Made by a program: the position numbers and the translations under genes. A stretch of DNA of 64,000 nucleotides from Brevibacillus choshinensis. GTDB lineage: Bacteria > Bacillota > Bacilli > Brevibacillales > Brevibacillaceae. The notes beneath the pieces are model-generated. The model did not search any database, was not told the origin of the DNA, and was given only the letters and a program-made list of their open reading frames with translations. The stretch covers positions 457,890 through 521,889 of the forward strand of contig NZ_LJJB01000007.1 of assembly GCF_001420695.1 (NCBI RefSeq). Reading direction: 5' to 3'. Below are positions 53,602-61,521 of the stretch, one piece after another. Within the stretch, counting starts at the first letter, position 1. Each line of letters begins with the position of its first letter.

Positions 53602-54843
53602 ATGGGGTTGATCGTGCAGAAATACGGAGGAACCTCCGTTGGTACCATTGAGCGAATTTTGCGAGTTGCGGACCGAATTATCAGCTACAAAGAAGAAGGA
53701 CATGATGTAGTCGTCGTCGTATCTGCTATGGGCAAGTCTACAGATGTGTTGGTAGACATGGCAAAGCAGATTACGGCCTACCCATCGGAGCGGGAAATGG
53801 ATATGCTGCTGACCACGGGGGAGCAGGTATCAATCGCGCTTTTGTCGATGGCATTGCATACAAAAGGCTACGACGCGATTTCGTTGACAGGCTGGCAAGC
53901 AGGGGTGACGACGGAAGCCATCCACGGTAGAGCACGGATACAACAGATTAATCCTGAGCGCATTCAATCGGAGCTGGGACGCGGTCGAGTGGTCATCGTT
54001 GCAGGCTTCCAAGGCATCAGCGATGAAGGGGAAATTACTACGCTGGGACGTGGTGGTTCGGATACGTCGGCAGTAGCGTTGGCAGCGAGCCTGAATGCAG
54101 AGAAATGCGAGATCTTCACGGATGTGTCCGGTGTCTATACCGCTGACCCGCGGGTCGTTCCGGCTGCAAGCAAGCTGGACAGCATTTCCTATGATGAGAT
54201 GTTGGAGCTGGCGAATCTTGGAGCAGGAGTCCTGCATCCACGATCGGTAGAAGCCGCAAAAAAATATAAGGTACGGCTGGTAGTCCGCTCCAGCTTTACT
54301 GCTGAAGATGGTACGTACGTAGAGGAGGTTGCCAATATGGAAACAGGAAGAGTGGTTAGTGGAGTCGCGCATGATGAAGATGTATCCAAAGTAACGGTAG
54401 TCGGGATGCCTGCAAAAGTAGGGACGCTCTCTCGCCTTTTCAATACACTGGCTGATAACCAGGTCAATGTGGACATTATCATTCAGAGCTCTTATGATGC
54501 AGCGGTGACCAACATTTCTTTTACCGTGGCATCCGATGATCTGAAAAAGGCTCTGGACACCCTTGCGGCTCATCAGGAAACACTAGGTTTTGAGAAAGTT
54601 GATTACGAAGAAGGCTTGACCAAAGTATCGATTGTCGGCTCTGGCATGGTTAACAATCCAGGCGTCGCGGCAGAAATGTTCCGCGTTTTGGCTGAACAAG
54701 AAATTTCTATTAAAATGGTATCTACTTCGGATATCAAGGTTTCTTGCGTGATTCCGGCCCATTTGTCGGAACTGGCTGTTCGTAGCTTGCATACAGCGTA
54801 TGGGCTAGATGTAGCAGAAACCGCGGTTGTACATGGATTGTAG
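53602..54843 (+). CDS. lysC: Aspartate kinase (aspartokinase II)
   Basis: A 413-residue enzyme: kinase domain starting VQKYGGTSVG, with TLGRGGSDTSAVALAASL and FTDVSGVYTADPR, and two C-terminal ACT domains (about residues 265-410). It phosphorylates aspartate, the first step to lysine, threonine, methionine and diaminopimelate. Control is by the upstream lysine riboswitch. An internal ribosome site and ATG at codon 246 should make the separate beta subunit, as in Bacillus subtilis. Confidence 0.96.
   Translation: MGLIVQKYGGTSVGTIERILRVADRIISYKEEGHDVVVVVSAMGKSTDVLVDMAKQITAYPSEREMDMLLTTGEQVSIALLSMALHTKGYDAISLTGWQAGVTTEAIHGRARIQQINPERIQSELGRGRVVIVAGFQGISDEGEITTLGRGGSDTSAVALAASLNAEKCEIFTDVSGVYTADPRVVPAASKLDSISYDEMLELANLGAGVLHPRSVEAAKKYKVRLVVRSSFTAEDGTYVEEVANMETGRVVSGVAHDEDVSKVTVVGMPAKVGTLSRLFNTLADNQVNVDIIIQSSYDAAVTNISFTVASDDLKKALDTLAAHQETLGFEKVDYEEGLTKVSIVGSGMVNNPGVAAEMFRVLAEQEISIKMVSTSDIKVSCVIPAHLSELAVRSLHTAYGLDVAETAVVHGL
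54324..54843 (+). other. Internal start for the LysC beta subunit
   Basis: AGGAGG lies inside lysC eight bases before an in-frame ATG (54337-54339, codon 246). Translation from there gives a 168-residue protein with just the ACT regulatory domains. Bacillus subtilis aspartokinase II makes its beta subunit from the same codon number. Confidence 0.75.
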
Positions 54844-54878
54844 GTAGATAGACTCGGTTTGTTTATTATTCAACCACT

Positions 54879-54909
54879 CCCCTCTTCCCTATTGAGGAAG
54901 AGGGGTTCT
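54879..54909 (+). terminator. Terminator after lysC
   Basis: CCCCTCTTCC...GGAAGAGGGG perfect stem, then TTCTC; it may also serve the converging yslB. Confidence 0.8.
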
Positions 54910-54940
54910 CCATGTTTGCTACGTCCAGTCAGGTCAGAAT

Positions 54941-55387
54941 TTAATGACTAGCGACAATACGAATGTCACTTTTCCCTTCCATCAAGAGCTGAGCGGTCGT
55001 TTCCTTTCCTCTCCACCGCTCAATAGCGCCAGCGATGATCCCACACTCTAAAGAGAGTGCGCGACTGAGCCTTTGATCGGTCATGTAGGAAAAGATGGCA
55101 TGAGAGAGTTTATACTGAATCTGTAGCTCCGATTCTTCCATGAGGTCCAATTGTCCGAGACCGAGTCGCATAAATGGCAAGACAATTCCTGCAGAGGACT
55201 GGATCGGAATCTTTACTCCGATGTCTTTTCCAAGCCAATAGAGGATAGGACTTTCACTATCACCGAGCAAGGTGTTCGTTAGTGTTTCTCGAAATAGATG
55301 ATAGCCGAGATAGGGCATGTTCATCCGTTCCGCATAGGCAATAGACTCCTGAGGCAGCAAGGCGGACAGTTGATCCGTCTCTTTCAT
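54941..55387 (-). CDS. yslB: YslB-like DUF2507 protein
   Basis: A 148-residue soluble protein matching DUF2507/YslB, with LPYLGYHLFRE-type, YWLGKDIGVKIPI and SLECGIIAGAIERW stretches. Length is identical to the Bacillus protein. Function unknown; the fold resembles heme/NO-type small-molecule-binding domains in family descriptions. It lies between lysC and sdhC as in Bacillus, here on the opposite strand. The ribosome site is GGAGGGG. Confidence 0.85.
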   Translation of the reverse strand: MKETDQLSALLPQESIAYAERMNMPYLGYHLFRETLTNTLLGDSESPILYWLGKDIGVKIPIQSSAGIVLPFMRLGLGQLDLMEESELQIQYKLSHAIFSYMTDQRLSRALSLECGIIAGAIERWRGKETTAQLLMEGKSDIRIVASH

Positions 55388-55507
55388 TGTGTTCCCCTCC
55401 TGTCTGTACTAGATTATGTGGAAGAGTTTGAGTTTATGACAGAATAGTAGGAAAATATCGCCTATATGAAAGTTTGATCTATCAATGGATTTAGTCTATT
55501 CACTGTC

Positions 55508-55536
55508 TTGACGCTCCCCGAGTACAGGAGTACAAT
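55508..55536 (+). promoter_or_regulatory. Promoter of sdhCAB
   Basis: TTGACG, a 17-base spacer and TACAAT: a good sigma-A promoter giving a leader of about 245 bases. Confidence 0.8.
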
Positions 55537-55669
55537 TGTTTTGGTCAAAGTTTTGCCCGACTTTTTTTCGTGTTCTGACACATTTCGACGCTTATAGACA
55601 TTTTGGTGGAGAGAATCATGCAATGTCTAATGGATGATGCAATGGGTTAGGATATGGGGGAAAGGTCTA

Positions 55670-55746
55670 TCAAAACGGTCACGACCGTTTTGACGACCGC
55701 TAGCGGTCACATCAAATTTTCATGAAAAACGTCTAGACGTTTTTCA
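55670..55746 (+). promoter_or_regulatory. Three tandem perfect palindromes in the sdhCAB leader
   Basis: IR1: TCAAAACGGTC/GACCGTTTTGA (55670-55693). IR2: GACCGCTAGCGGTC (55695-55708). IR3: TGAAAAACGTC-TA-GACGTTTTTCA (55723-55746). IR1 and IR2 share the GACCG/CGGTC unit and could pair across each other. They lie between the promoter and the ribosome site. Confidence 0.75.
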
Positions 55747-55786
55747 CAGAAACGAGAGTTACATACATTGAAAGGGGGACCATAGT

Positions 55787-56398
55787 ATGGCGAAAGGCAA
55801 TAGCTTTCTCAGTCACAAGCTACACTCACTTCTTGGGTTGTTTCCAATCGGGCTGTTTCTGCTGTTCCACTTAACAGCAAACTATCAAGCAACCCGCGGA
55901 GCGGAAGCCTTCAACACTACGGTCGGCGCAATTGAATCCGTTCCTATTCTACTAGTAGTTGAATTCGTTTTCATCTACATCCCGATCCTGTTTCACGCGA
56001 TTTATGGTATCTACATTGCTTTCCAGGCAAAGCAAAATGTAGGGAACTTCGGCTACTTCCGGAACCAAATGTTCCTGTGGCAACGGGTAACAGGTATCAT
56101 TACGCTCATTTTCATTGTTTGGCACGTATGGGAAACCCGCATTGCAAAAGCAATGGGAGCAACTGTGGACTTCGATATGATGGCGAACATCTTCAGTAGC
56201 CCAGCGATGATCGTGTTCTATGCGATCGGTATCATCAGCACTGTTTTCCACTTCTCTAACGGACTCTGGTCGTTCCTGGTTCACTGGGGTATTACGGTCG
56301 GACCACGTTCCCAACGTATTGCTACTTACTTCACATTGATCGTTTTCGTAGTTGTTACTTACATCGGCTTGCGTGCGATGTCAGCTTTCATTGTATAG
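55787..56398 (+). CDS. sdhC: Succinate dehydrogenase cytochrome b558 subunit
   Basis: A 203-residue membrane anchor with five membrane segments. Conserved histidines for the two hemes occur in the segments (SHKLHSLLG, LLFHLTANY, FHAIYGIY, VWHVWETR, FHFSNGLW). It reduces menaquinone and anchors SdhA/SdhB on the cytoplasmic side. The ribosome site is AAAGGGGG. It begins the sdhCAB operon, behind a long palindrome-rich leader. Confidence 0.96.
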   Translation: MAKGNSFLSHKLHSLLGLFPIGLFLLFHLTANYQATRGAEAFNTTVGAIESVPILLVVEFVFIYIPILFHAIYGIYIAFQAKQNVGNFGYFRNQMFLWQRVTGIITLIFIVWHVWETRIAKAMGATVDFDMMANIFSSPAMIVFYAIGIISTVFHFSNGLWSFLVHWGITVGPRSQRIATYFTLIVFVVVTYIGLRAMSAFIV

Positions 56399-56416
56399 GG
56401 ATAGGGGGACTTACTC

Positions 56417-58174
56417 ATGGCAAAAGGTAAACTAATCATTGTCGGTGGTGGTTTGGCCGGCTTGATGGCTACCATCAAAGCAGCAGAAAAAGGCGTTCCC
56501 GTCGAGCTTTTCTCCCTGGTTCCGGTTAAACGGTCCCACTCCGTTTGTGCCCAAGGTGGTATTAACGGTGCGGTGAATACAAAAGGGGAAGGCGACTCCA
56601 CTTGGGAGCACTTCGATGATACAGTTTATGGCGGAGACTTCTTGGCGAACCAACCGCCTGTAAAAGCAATGTGTGACGCAGCGCCGGGCATCATTTACAT
56701 GCTGGACCGTATGGGTGTTATGTTCAACCGTACACCTGAAGGTTTGTTGGACTTCCGTCGTTTCGGGGGAACTCAACACCACCGTACAGCGTTTGCTGGT
56801 GCAACTACTGGTCAACAGTTGCTTTACGCACTGGACGAGCAAGTACGCCGCTACGAAGCGGAAGGTCTGGTAACCAAGTACGAATATTGGGATTTCCTCG
56901 GAGCCGTTTTGGACGACACAGGAACCTGTAAAGGGATCACTGCACAAAACATGCGTTCCGGTGAAATTCAATCCTTCCGTGCAGATGCTGTTATTTTGGC
57001 GACTGGCGGCCCTGGTATCATCTTTGGTAAATCGACGAACTCGATTATCAACACAGGTACAGCAGCATCTACTGCTTATCAACAAGGCGTTATTTATGCG
57101 AACGGCGAAATGATCCAAATTCACCCGACTGCTATCCCGGGCGACGACAAACTGCGTCTGATGTCCGAGTCTGCTCGTGGTGAAGGTGGACGTGTATGGA
57201 CATATAAAGACGGTAAACCTTGGTACTTCCTGGAAGAAAAATATCCAGCGTACGGTAACCTGGTACCGCGTGACATCGCGACTCGCGAAATCTTCCATGT
57301 GTGCGTAGACATGAAGCTGGGCGTAAACGGTGAAAACACGGTATACCTCGATCTGTCTCACAAAGATCCAAAAGAACTCGATGTGAAATTGGGCGGTATC
57401 ATCGAGATTTATGAGAAGTTCGTAGGGGATGACCCACGCAAAGTTCCGATGAAAATCTTCCCTGCTGTTCACTACTCGATGGGCGGTATGTGGGTAGATT
57501 ACAACCAAATGACCAACATCCCTGGCTTGTTCGCTGCAGGTGAGTGCGATTATTCCCAACATGGTGCAAACCGTCTGGGCGCAAACTCCCTCCTGTCCGC
57601 GATCTATGGCGGTATGGTAGCTGGTCCAAAAGCGATTGAATACATGAACGGCCTGAAGCAATCTGCAAACGATCTGTCTTCTACACTCTTCGAAGGTTTC
57701 ACCAAACAAGAGCAAACCAAATACGATAACATCCTGAAGATGGATGGTACCGAAAATGCTTACCTGATCCACAAGGAACTGGGTGAGTGGATGACAGACA
57801 ACGTAACGGTAGTACGTTACAACGACCGTCTCCAAAGAACAGACGACAAAATCGTTGAGCTGATGGAACGCTACAAAAACATCAACATCAACGATACAAA
57901 CAAATTCAGCAATGCTGGTGCATCGTTTACTCGTCACCTGTGGAACATGCTGGTTCTGTCTCGTGCGATCACAATCGGCGCGCTCAAGCGTGACGAGAGC
58001 CGTGGCGCTCACTACAAACCAGACTTCCCAGAACGCGATGACGATAACTTTATGAAAACGACGATGGCGAAGTTCAATGCAGAAACAACTGCGCCTGAAA
58101 TCTACTACGAAGATATCGACGTTTCCCTGATCGCGCCACGTAAACGTGACTACACGTCTGAGAAAAAGCACTAA
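56417..58174 (+). CDS. sdhA: Succinate dehydrogenase flavoprotein subunit
   Basis: A 585-residue FAD subunit. FAD-binding start IIVGGGLAGLMATIKAAE, SVCAQGGINGAVNTKGEGDS with the flavin-linking region, active-site HPTAIPGDDKLRLMSESARG and the late AGECDYSQHGANRLGANSLL. It oxidises succinate to fumarate in the citric-acid cycle. Length matches Bacillus SdhA. It lies 18 bases after sdhC and 20 before sdhB. Confidence 0.97.
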   Translation: MAKGKLIIVGGGLAGLMATIKAAEKGVPVELFSLVPVKRSHSVCAQGGINGAVNTKGEGDSTWEHFDDTVYGGDFLANQPPVKAMCDAAPGIIYMLDRMGVMFNRTPEGLLDFRRFGGTQHHRTAFAGATTGQQLLYALDEQVRRYEAEGLVTKYEYWDFLGAVLDDTGTCKGITAQNMRSGEIQSFRADAVILATGGPGIIFGKSTNSIINTGTAASTAYQQGVIYANGEMIQIHPTAIPGDDKLRLMSESARGEGGRVWTYKDGKPWYFLEEKYPAYGNLVPRDIATREIFHVCVDMKLGVNGENTVYLDLSHKDPKELDVKLGGIIEIYEKFVGDDPRKVPMKIFPAVHYSMGGMWVDYNQMTNIPGLFAAGECDYSQHGANRLGANSLLSAIYGGMVAGPKAIEYMNGLKQSANDLSSTLFEGFTKQEQTKYDNILKMDGTENAYLIHKELGEWMTDNVTVVRYNDRLQRTDDKIVELMERYKNININDTNKFSNAGASFTRHLWNMLVLSRAITIGALKRDESRGAHYKPDFPERDDDNFMKTTMAKFNAETTAPEIYYEDIDVSLIAPRKRDYTSEKKH

Positions 58175-58194
58175 AAGATAGGAGGTAACTGATC

Positions 58195-58944
58195 ATGGCA
58201 GAAAAATTAGTTCACCTGATTATTACACGTCAAGATAGCCCTGACAGCACTCCGTACAAGGAAGAGTTCAAAATCCCTTACCGTCCAAACATGAACGTAA
58301 TCGGTGCACTGATGGAAATTCAGCGCAATCCGCTGACCGCTCAAGGCCAAAAAACGGCACCGGTAAACTGGGAATCGAACTGCTTGGAAGAAGTATGTGG
58401 TGCATGCTCGATGGTTATTAACGGAAGACCACGTCAAGCGTGCTCTTCCCTGATCGATAAGCTCGAACAACCTATCCGTCTGGAACCAATGAGCACATTC
58501 CCTGTTCAACGTGACTTGTCGGTAGACCGTAGCCGTATGTTCGATGCACTGAAACGGGTAAAAGCATGGGTTCCAATCGATGGTACACATGACCTCGGAC
58601 CAGGACCACGTATGCCGGAAGTGGATCGTCAATGGGCGTACGAGCTGTCCAAGTGCATGACTTGTGGTGTTTGTCTGGAAGCTTGCCCGAACGTAAATGC
58701 GAAATCCGACTTTATCGGTCCGTTTGCGATCTCTCAAGTACGCCTGTTCAATGAGCATCCAACAGGTAAAATGAACAGACATGAGCGTCTGGAAGCGTTG
58801 ATGGAAGACGGCGGTATCGGTGATTGCGGTAACTCGCAAAACTGCGTACAGGCATGCCCAAAAGGCATTCCACTGACAACTTCCATCGCCCACATGAACA
58901 AAGAAACAACCAAACATGCTGTGAAGAAATTCTTCTTCTCGTAA
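58195..58944 (+). CDS. sdhB: Succinate dehydrogenase iron-sulfur subunit
   Basis: A 249-residue protein with three Fe-S clusters. The [2Fe-2S] ligands are in SNCLEEVCGACSM and the following Cys in RQACSS. The [4Fe-4S] ligands are in CMTCGVCLEACP and the [3Fe-4S] cysteines in the NCVQACPKGIPL region. It passes electrons from SdhA to SdhC. It ends the operon before a strong terminator. Confidence 0.97.
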   Translation: MAEKLVHLIITRQDSPDSTPYKEEFKIPYRPNMNVIGALMEIQRNPLTAQGQKTAPVNWESNCLEEVCGACSMVINGRPRQACSSLIDKLEQPIRLEPMSTFPVQRDLSVDRSRMFDALKRVKAWVPIDGTHDLGPGPRMPEVDRQWAYELSKCMTCGVCLEACPNVNAKSDFIGPFAISQVRLFNEHPTGKMNRHERLEALMEDGGIGDCGNSQNCVQACPKGIPLTTSIAHMNKETTKHAVKKFFFS

Positions 58945-58954
58945 TCGTTTGGGT

Positions 58955-58997
58955 AAAAAAAAGCGTGTAATCCGAATCTCGGGTTGCACGCTTTTTT
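58955..58997 (+). terminator. Terminator of sdhCAB
   Basis: AAAAGCGTGTAATCC...GGGTTGCACGCTTTT stem and T-tract. Confidence 0.92.
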
Positions 58998-59000
58998 GTA

Positions 59001-59155
59001 CGATCGGAAAGAATAAAAATTCGAAGGATGATACTTTTCCCGACGGTGCCAGTTACCGTTCAATACTCTCTGACGGAAAAGGAAGCGACTTTCAGACTGC
59101 CTTGAAAGAGATAGAGAAATGGGTACAAAAATGGGGAAGCGCCGTGCAAGAATAA
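59001..59155 (+). pseudogene. Possible C-terminal gene remnant
   Basis: An open frame with protein-like composition (DFQTALKEIEKWVQKWGSAV near the end) runs from the sdh terminator to a TAA directly before another terminator. It has no ATG, GTG or ribosome site downstream of the sdh terminator; the only upstream TTG lies before that terminator. It may be the decayed tail of a lost gene. No family is recognised. Confidence 0.3.
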
Positions 59156-59157
59156 AG

Positions 59158-59196
59158 AAAAGCCAGCGACTCTAAAAAGAGCTGCTGGCTTTTGTT
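59158..59196. terminator. Bidirectional terminator before the efflux gene's 3' end
   Basis: AAAGCCAGC...GCTGGCTTT stem, located 13 bases after the minus-strand MFS stop codon. Confidence 0.8.
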
Positions 59197-59209
59197 GCGA
59201 TTTACGGAT

Positions 59210-60796
59210 TTACGCATCGACCTGTGGGGTGTCATCTGCCTTCACTGGCTTGCTGATCGTAATCTTTCCGAGGAAAAACGTACAGATAGCACCGATCAGG
59301 ACAAAGACCATACCGTACAGGAAGACGTGGTGCAACGACTCGACCATGGAAGACTTTAGAATCGGCAAGAGCGTATCGCGAATAGCCGCTGGAATCTGTG
59401 CCAATGTCTCCGGACTGTACATCATCGAGTAGAGACTTTGAGGATTTGTGGCAATCATGGATTCCATCTGCTGTACCATATCATGCGATTGCTCTGGGAG
59501 CTTCTCCAGATACGGAACAAGCTTGGCGTTTAAAAGACCGCTTGATTGAACATTCATCACAGCTCCGAGAATCGTCATCCCAAACGTTCCGCCAATCTGA
59601 CGGAAGAATTGGCTGGACGAGGTCACGACACCCAGTTCTGATTTAGGGAACGATTCCTGTAGGGCAATGGTGATCAGTGGCATGACGAGACCCATACCAA
59701 GACCCAGCACGACCATGTAACTCATGGCACTCAGTTTTGTGGTATCGATACCCATGCCAGAGAGTAGCCAGAACCCGACGCTCATGGCGATCATACCAAT
59801 CAACATTTGTGTCCGCATCCCGAGCTTATGCACCAAGCGCCCGCCGAAGATACTGGTCAGCATCATGGACAGCATCATCGGGATCATCACAGTACCCGAC
59901 TCAGAAGCGCTAATTCCAACTACCCCTTGCATGAACAAGGGAACGAACATGATTGCTCCGAACATACCCACGGACATCAGAAAGCCGATCCCGGATAACA
60001 AGGAGAAGCTTTTGTTTTTAAAGAGACGTAGTGGCAGGATAGGCTCGCTAACTCTGGACTCGATGAGAATGAAGCTGGTCAAGAAGACGACAGCCGCCGC
60101 AAACAACGAGACGATTTGCCACGATCCCCATGCATAATCTTTTCCACCGAATGTGAGTCCAAGTAAAAGACTGACGACCCCGGCAATCATGGTGAACATG
60201 CCCCAGATATCAATTTTCACAGGTCCAGTCGCTTTGTAACTTTTCAAGGCAATGGAAATCAAGACAGTTGCGATGATCCCTACCGGCAGATTAATGTAGA
60301 AGACCCAACGCCAGTCGAGAGAATCGACGATCCAGCCACCGACTTGAGGGCCGACGATGGAGGAAAGTCCAAAGATGGCACCAAAAACCCCTTGCCATTT
60401 TGCCCGTTGCTCGCCGGTGAATATATCCCCGATAATAATCATCGCCATCGGCATCATGATCCCCCCGCCAATCCCTTGCAAGGCGCGGAAGAAAATCAAC
60501 TGGTTCATCGTTTGGGCCATGCCGCACAGCATCGACCCTATCATGAAAATAACCAACCCCGTTACATAGACGGATTTGCGCCCGACCATGTCAGCCAGTT
60601 TCCCTGCAATCGGTACAACGGTAGTCGAAGTAAGCATATAGGCAGTGGTTAACCAAGTCATGACCCCTAAACCACCGAGCTCACCTACAATACGGGGCAT
60701 CGCTGTCCCAACAATGGTTCCATCCAGCGCGGCAAAGAGCATCGCCACGAGTAATCCGACAATCAATAACCCTCGATTCTTCATTTGTTCTTCCAA
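59210..60796 (-). CDS. DHA2-family (EmrB/QacA-type) multidrug efflux transporter
   Basis: A 528-residue protein with about fourteen membrane segments. DHA2 motifs are LTTAYMLTSTTVVPIAGKLA with motif A GKLADMVGRK, the motif-C region SSIVGPQVGGWIVDSLDWRW, and LPLRLFKNKSFSLLSG in the middle. It likely exports drugs by proton antiport. The start is TTG 60796 behind AGGAGTG; ATG 60784 is an alternative. A MarR regulator gene lies 92 bases upstream in the same operon, suggesting ligand-induced expression. Confidence 0.92.
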   Translation of the reverse strand: MEEQMKNRGLLIVGLLVAMLFAALDGTIVGTAMPRIVGELGGLGVMTWLTTAYMLTSTTVVPIAGKLADMVGRKSVYVTGLVIFMIGSMLCGMAQTMNQLIFFRALQGIGGGIMMPMAMIIIGDIFTGEQRAKWQGVFGAIFGLSSIVGPQVGGWIVDSLDWRWVFYINLPVGIIATVLISIALKSYKATGPVKIDIWGMFTMIAGVVSLLLGLTFGGKDYAWGSWQIVSLFAAAVVFLTSFILIESRVSEPILPLRLFKNKSFSLLSGIGFLMSVGMFGAIMFVPLFMQGVVGISASESGTVMIPMMLSMMLTSIFGGRLVHKLGMRTQMLIGMIAMSVGFWLLSGMGIDTTKLSAMSYMVVLGLGMGLVMPLITIALQESFPKSELGVVTSSSQFFRQIGGTFGMTILGAVMNVQSSGLLNAKLVPYLEKLPEQSHDMVQQMESMIATNPQSLYSMMYSPETLAQIPAAIRDTLLPILKSSMVESLHHVFLYGMVFVLIGAICTFFLGKITISKPVKADDTPQVDA

Positions 60797-60888
60797 TTTC
60801 TATCACTCCTACTCTTGTTCAAAAAACATCTGGTTGTTTGGATGAAGGGAATGGGATAGTAACAAACGTAGCGTATGAAAAGGTAAAC

Positions 60889-61332
60889 CTACTCCCTTTT
60901 TGGGGCGGGAGCCACCCGTGAGAGCTTTTCAAAGACATGAATCATGCTGCTCAGCTCTTCTTGTGTCAAATGGGACAAGTAATGCTTCAGGATTCCCTGT
61001 CTGTGTTTTTTCACCTGGCTCAACGTATCGCGACCGGATGCTGTGAGACTAATGTGGACAACCCGGCGATCGTGATCATCTCGGTCACGGACGACGAATT
61101 CGTGTTTATCTAATCGGTCGATCATGGCAGTGATGGCGCTTGGCTTGACCGCCATGGAATCTGCTAATTCACCGACCGTACATTTACCCTTTAGATCTAG
61201 CTGATGGAGAATGTAAAATTGGGGTCCGGTCAAGCCAAAGACTGGTTCAGACAATTGTGGACCCAAGACGCGCATGGTAGACCGTACAGCTTCCTGCAGG
61301 CGTTCCATCGCTTGGTTGGTATCGTGTTGCAT
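60889..61332 (-). CDS. MarR-family transcriptional regulator
   Basis: A 147-residue winged-helix protein. The DNA-binding part contains GKCTVGELADSMAVKPSAIT, the recognition helix, and the wing RDRDDHDRRVVHISLT with the family's DxRxx pattern. Long N- and C-terminal helices form the dimer. It precedes the DHA2 pump and probably represses the operon and releases on drug binding. A strong promoter with a nearby symmetric sequence lies upstream. Confidence 0.92.
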   Translation of the reverse strand: MQHDTNQAMERLQEAVRSTMRVLGPQLSEPVFGLTGPQFYILHQLDLKGKCTVGELADSMAVKPSAITAMIDRLDKHEFVVRDRDDHDRRVVHISLTASGRDTLSQVKKHRQGILKHYLSHLTQEELSSMIHVFEKLSRVAPAPKRE

Positions 61333-61405
61333 AGCCTCAGCTCCTAGTCGAAGTCACACATTTTTCGTTGCGAATATTTCACGCAGCTAATAGTTAACGT
61401 GTTTA

Positions 61406-61434
61406 AATATATACGGAATTGATTGGCATGTCAA
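61406..61434 (-). promoter_or_regulatory. Promoter of the marR-efflux operon
   Basis: On the minus strand: TTGACA, 17-base spacer, TATATT. The sequence TTAAACACGTTAA (61393-61405 on the plus side) lies at about +1 and could be the MarR operator. Confidence 0.75.
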
Positions 61435-61521
61435 CTACACATTTTCACTTCGGGGAATACCTTGGCGATTCCCAGTGAAAACTTAAATACAATGGAAGCT
61501 TTTCCAAAAAGGGGGCAAACG

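Noticed and set aside
53223-53648. 141-codon minus-strand frame over the lysC leader
   Set aside because: Translated riboswitch tail, terminator and repeat copy C. A similar peptide appears opposite copy A only because the repeat itself is shared.
56432-58171. 579-codon minus-strand open frame opposite sdhA
   Set aside because: Antisense shadow of a strongly codon-biased gene; no ribosome site and no recognisable protein, while the plus strand is clearly sdhA.
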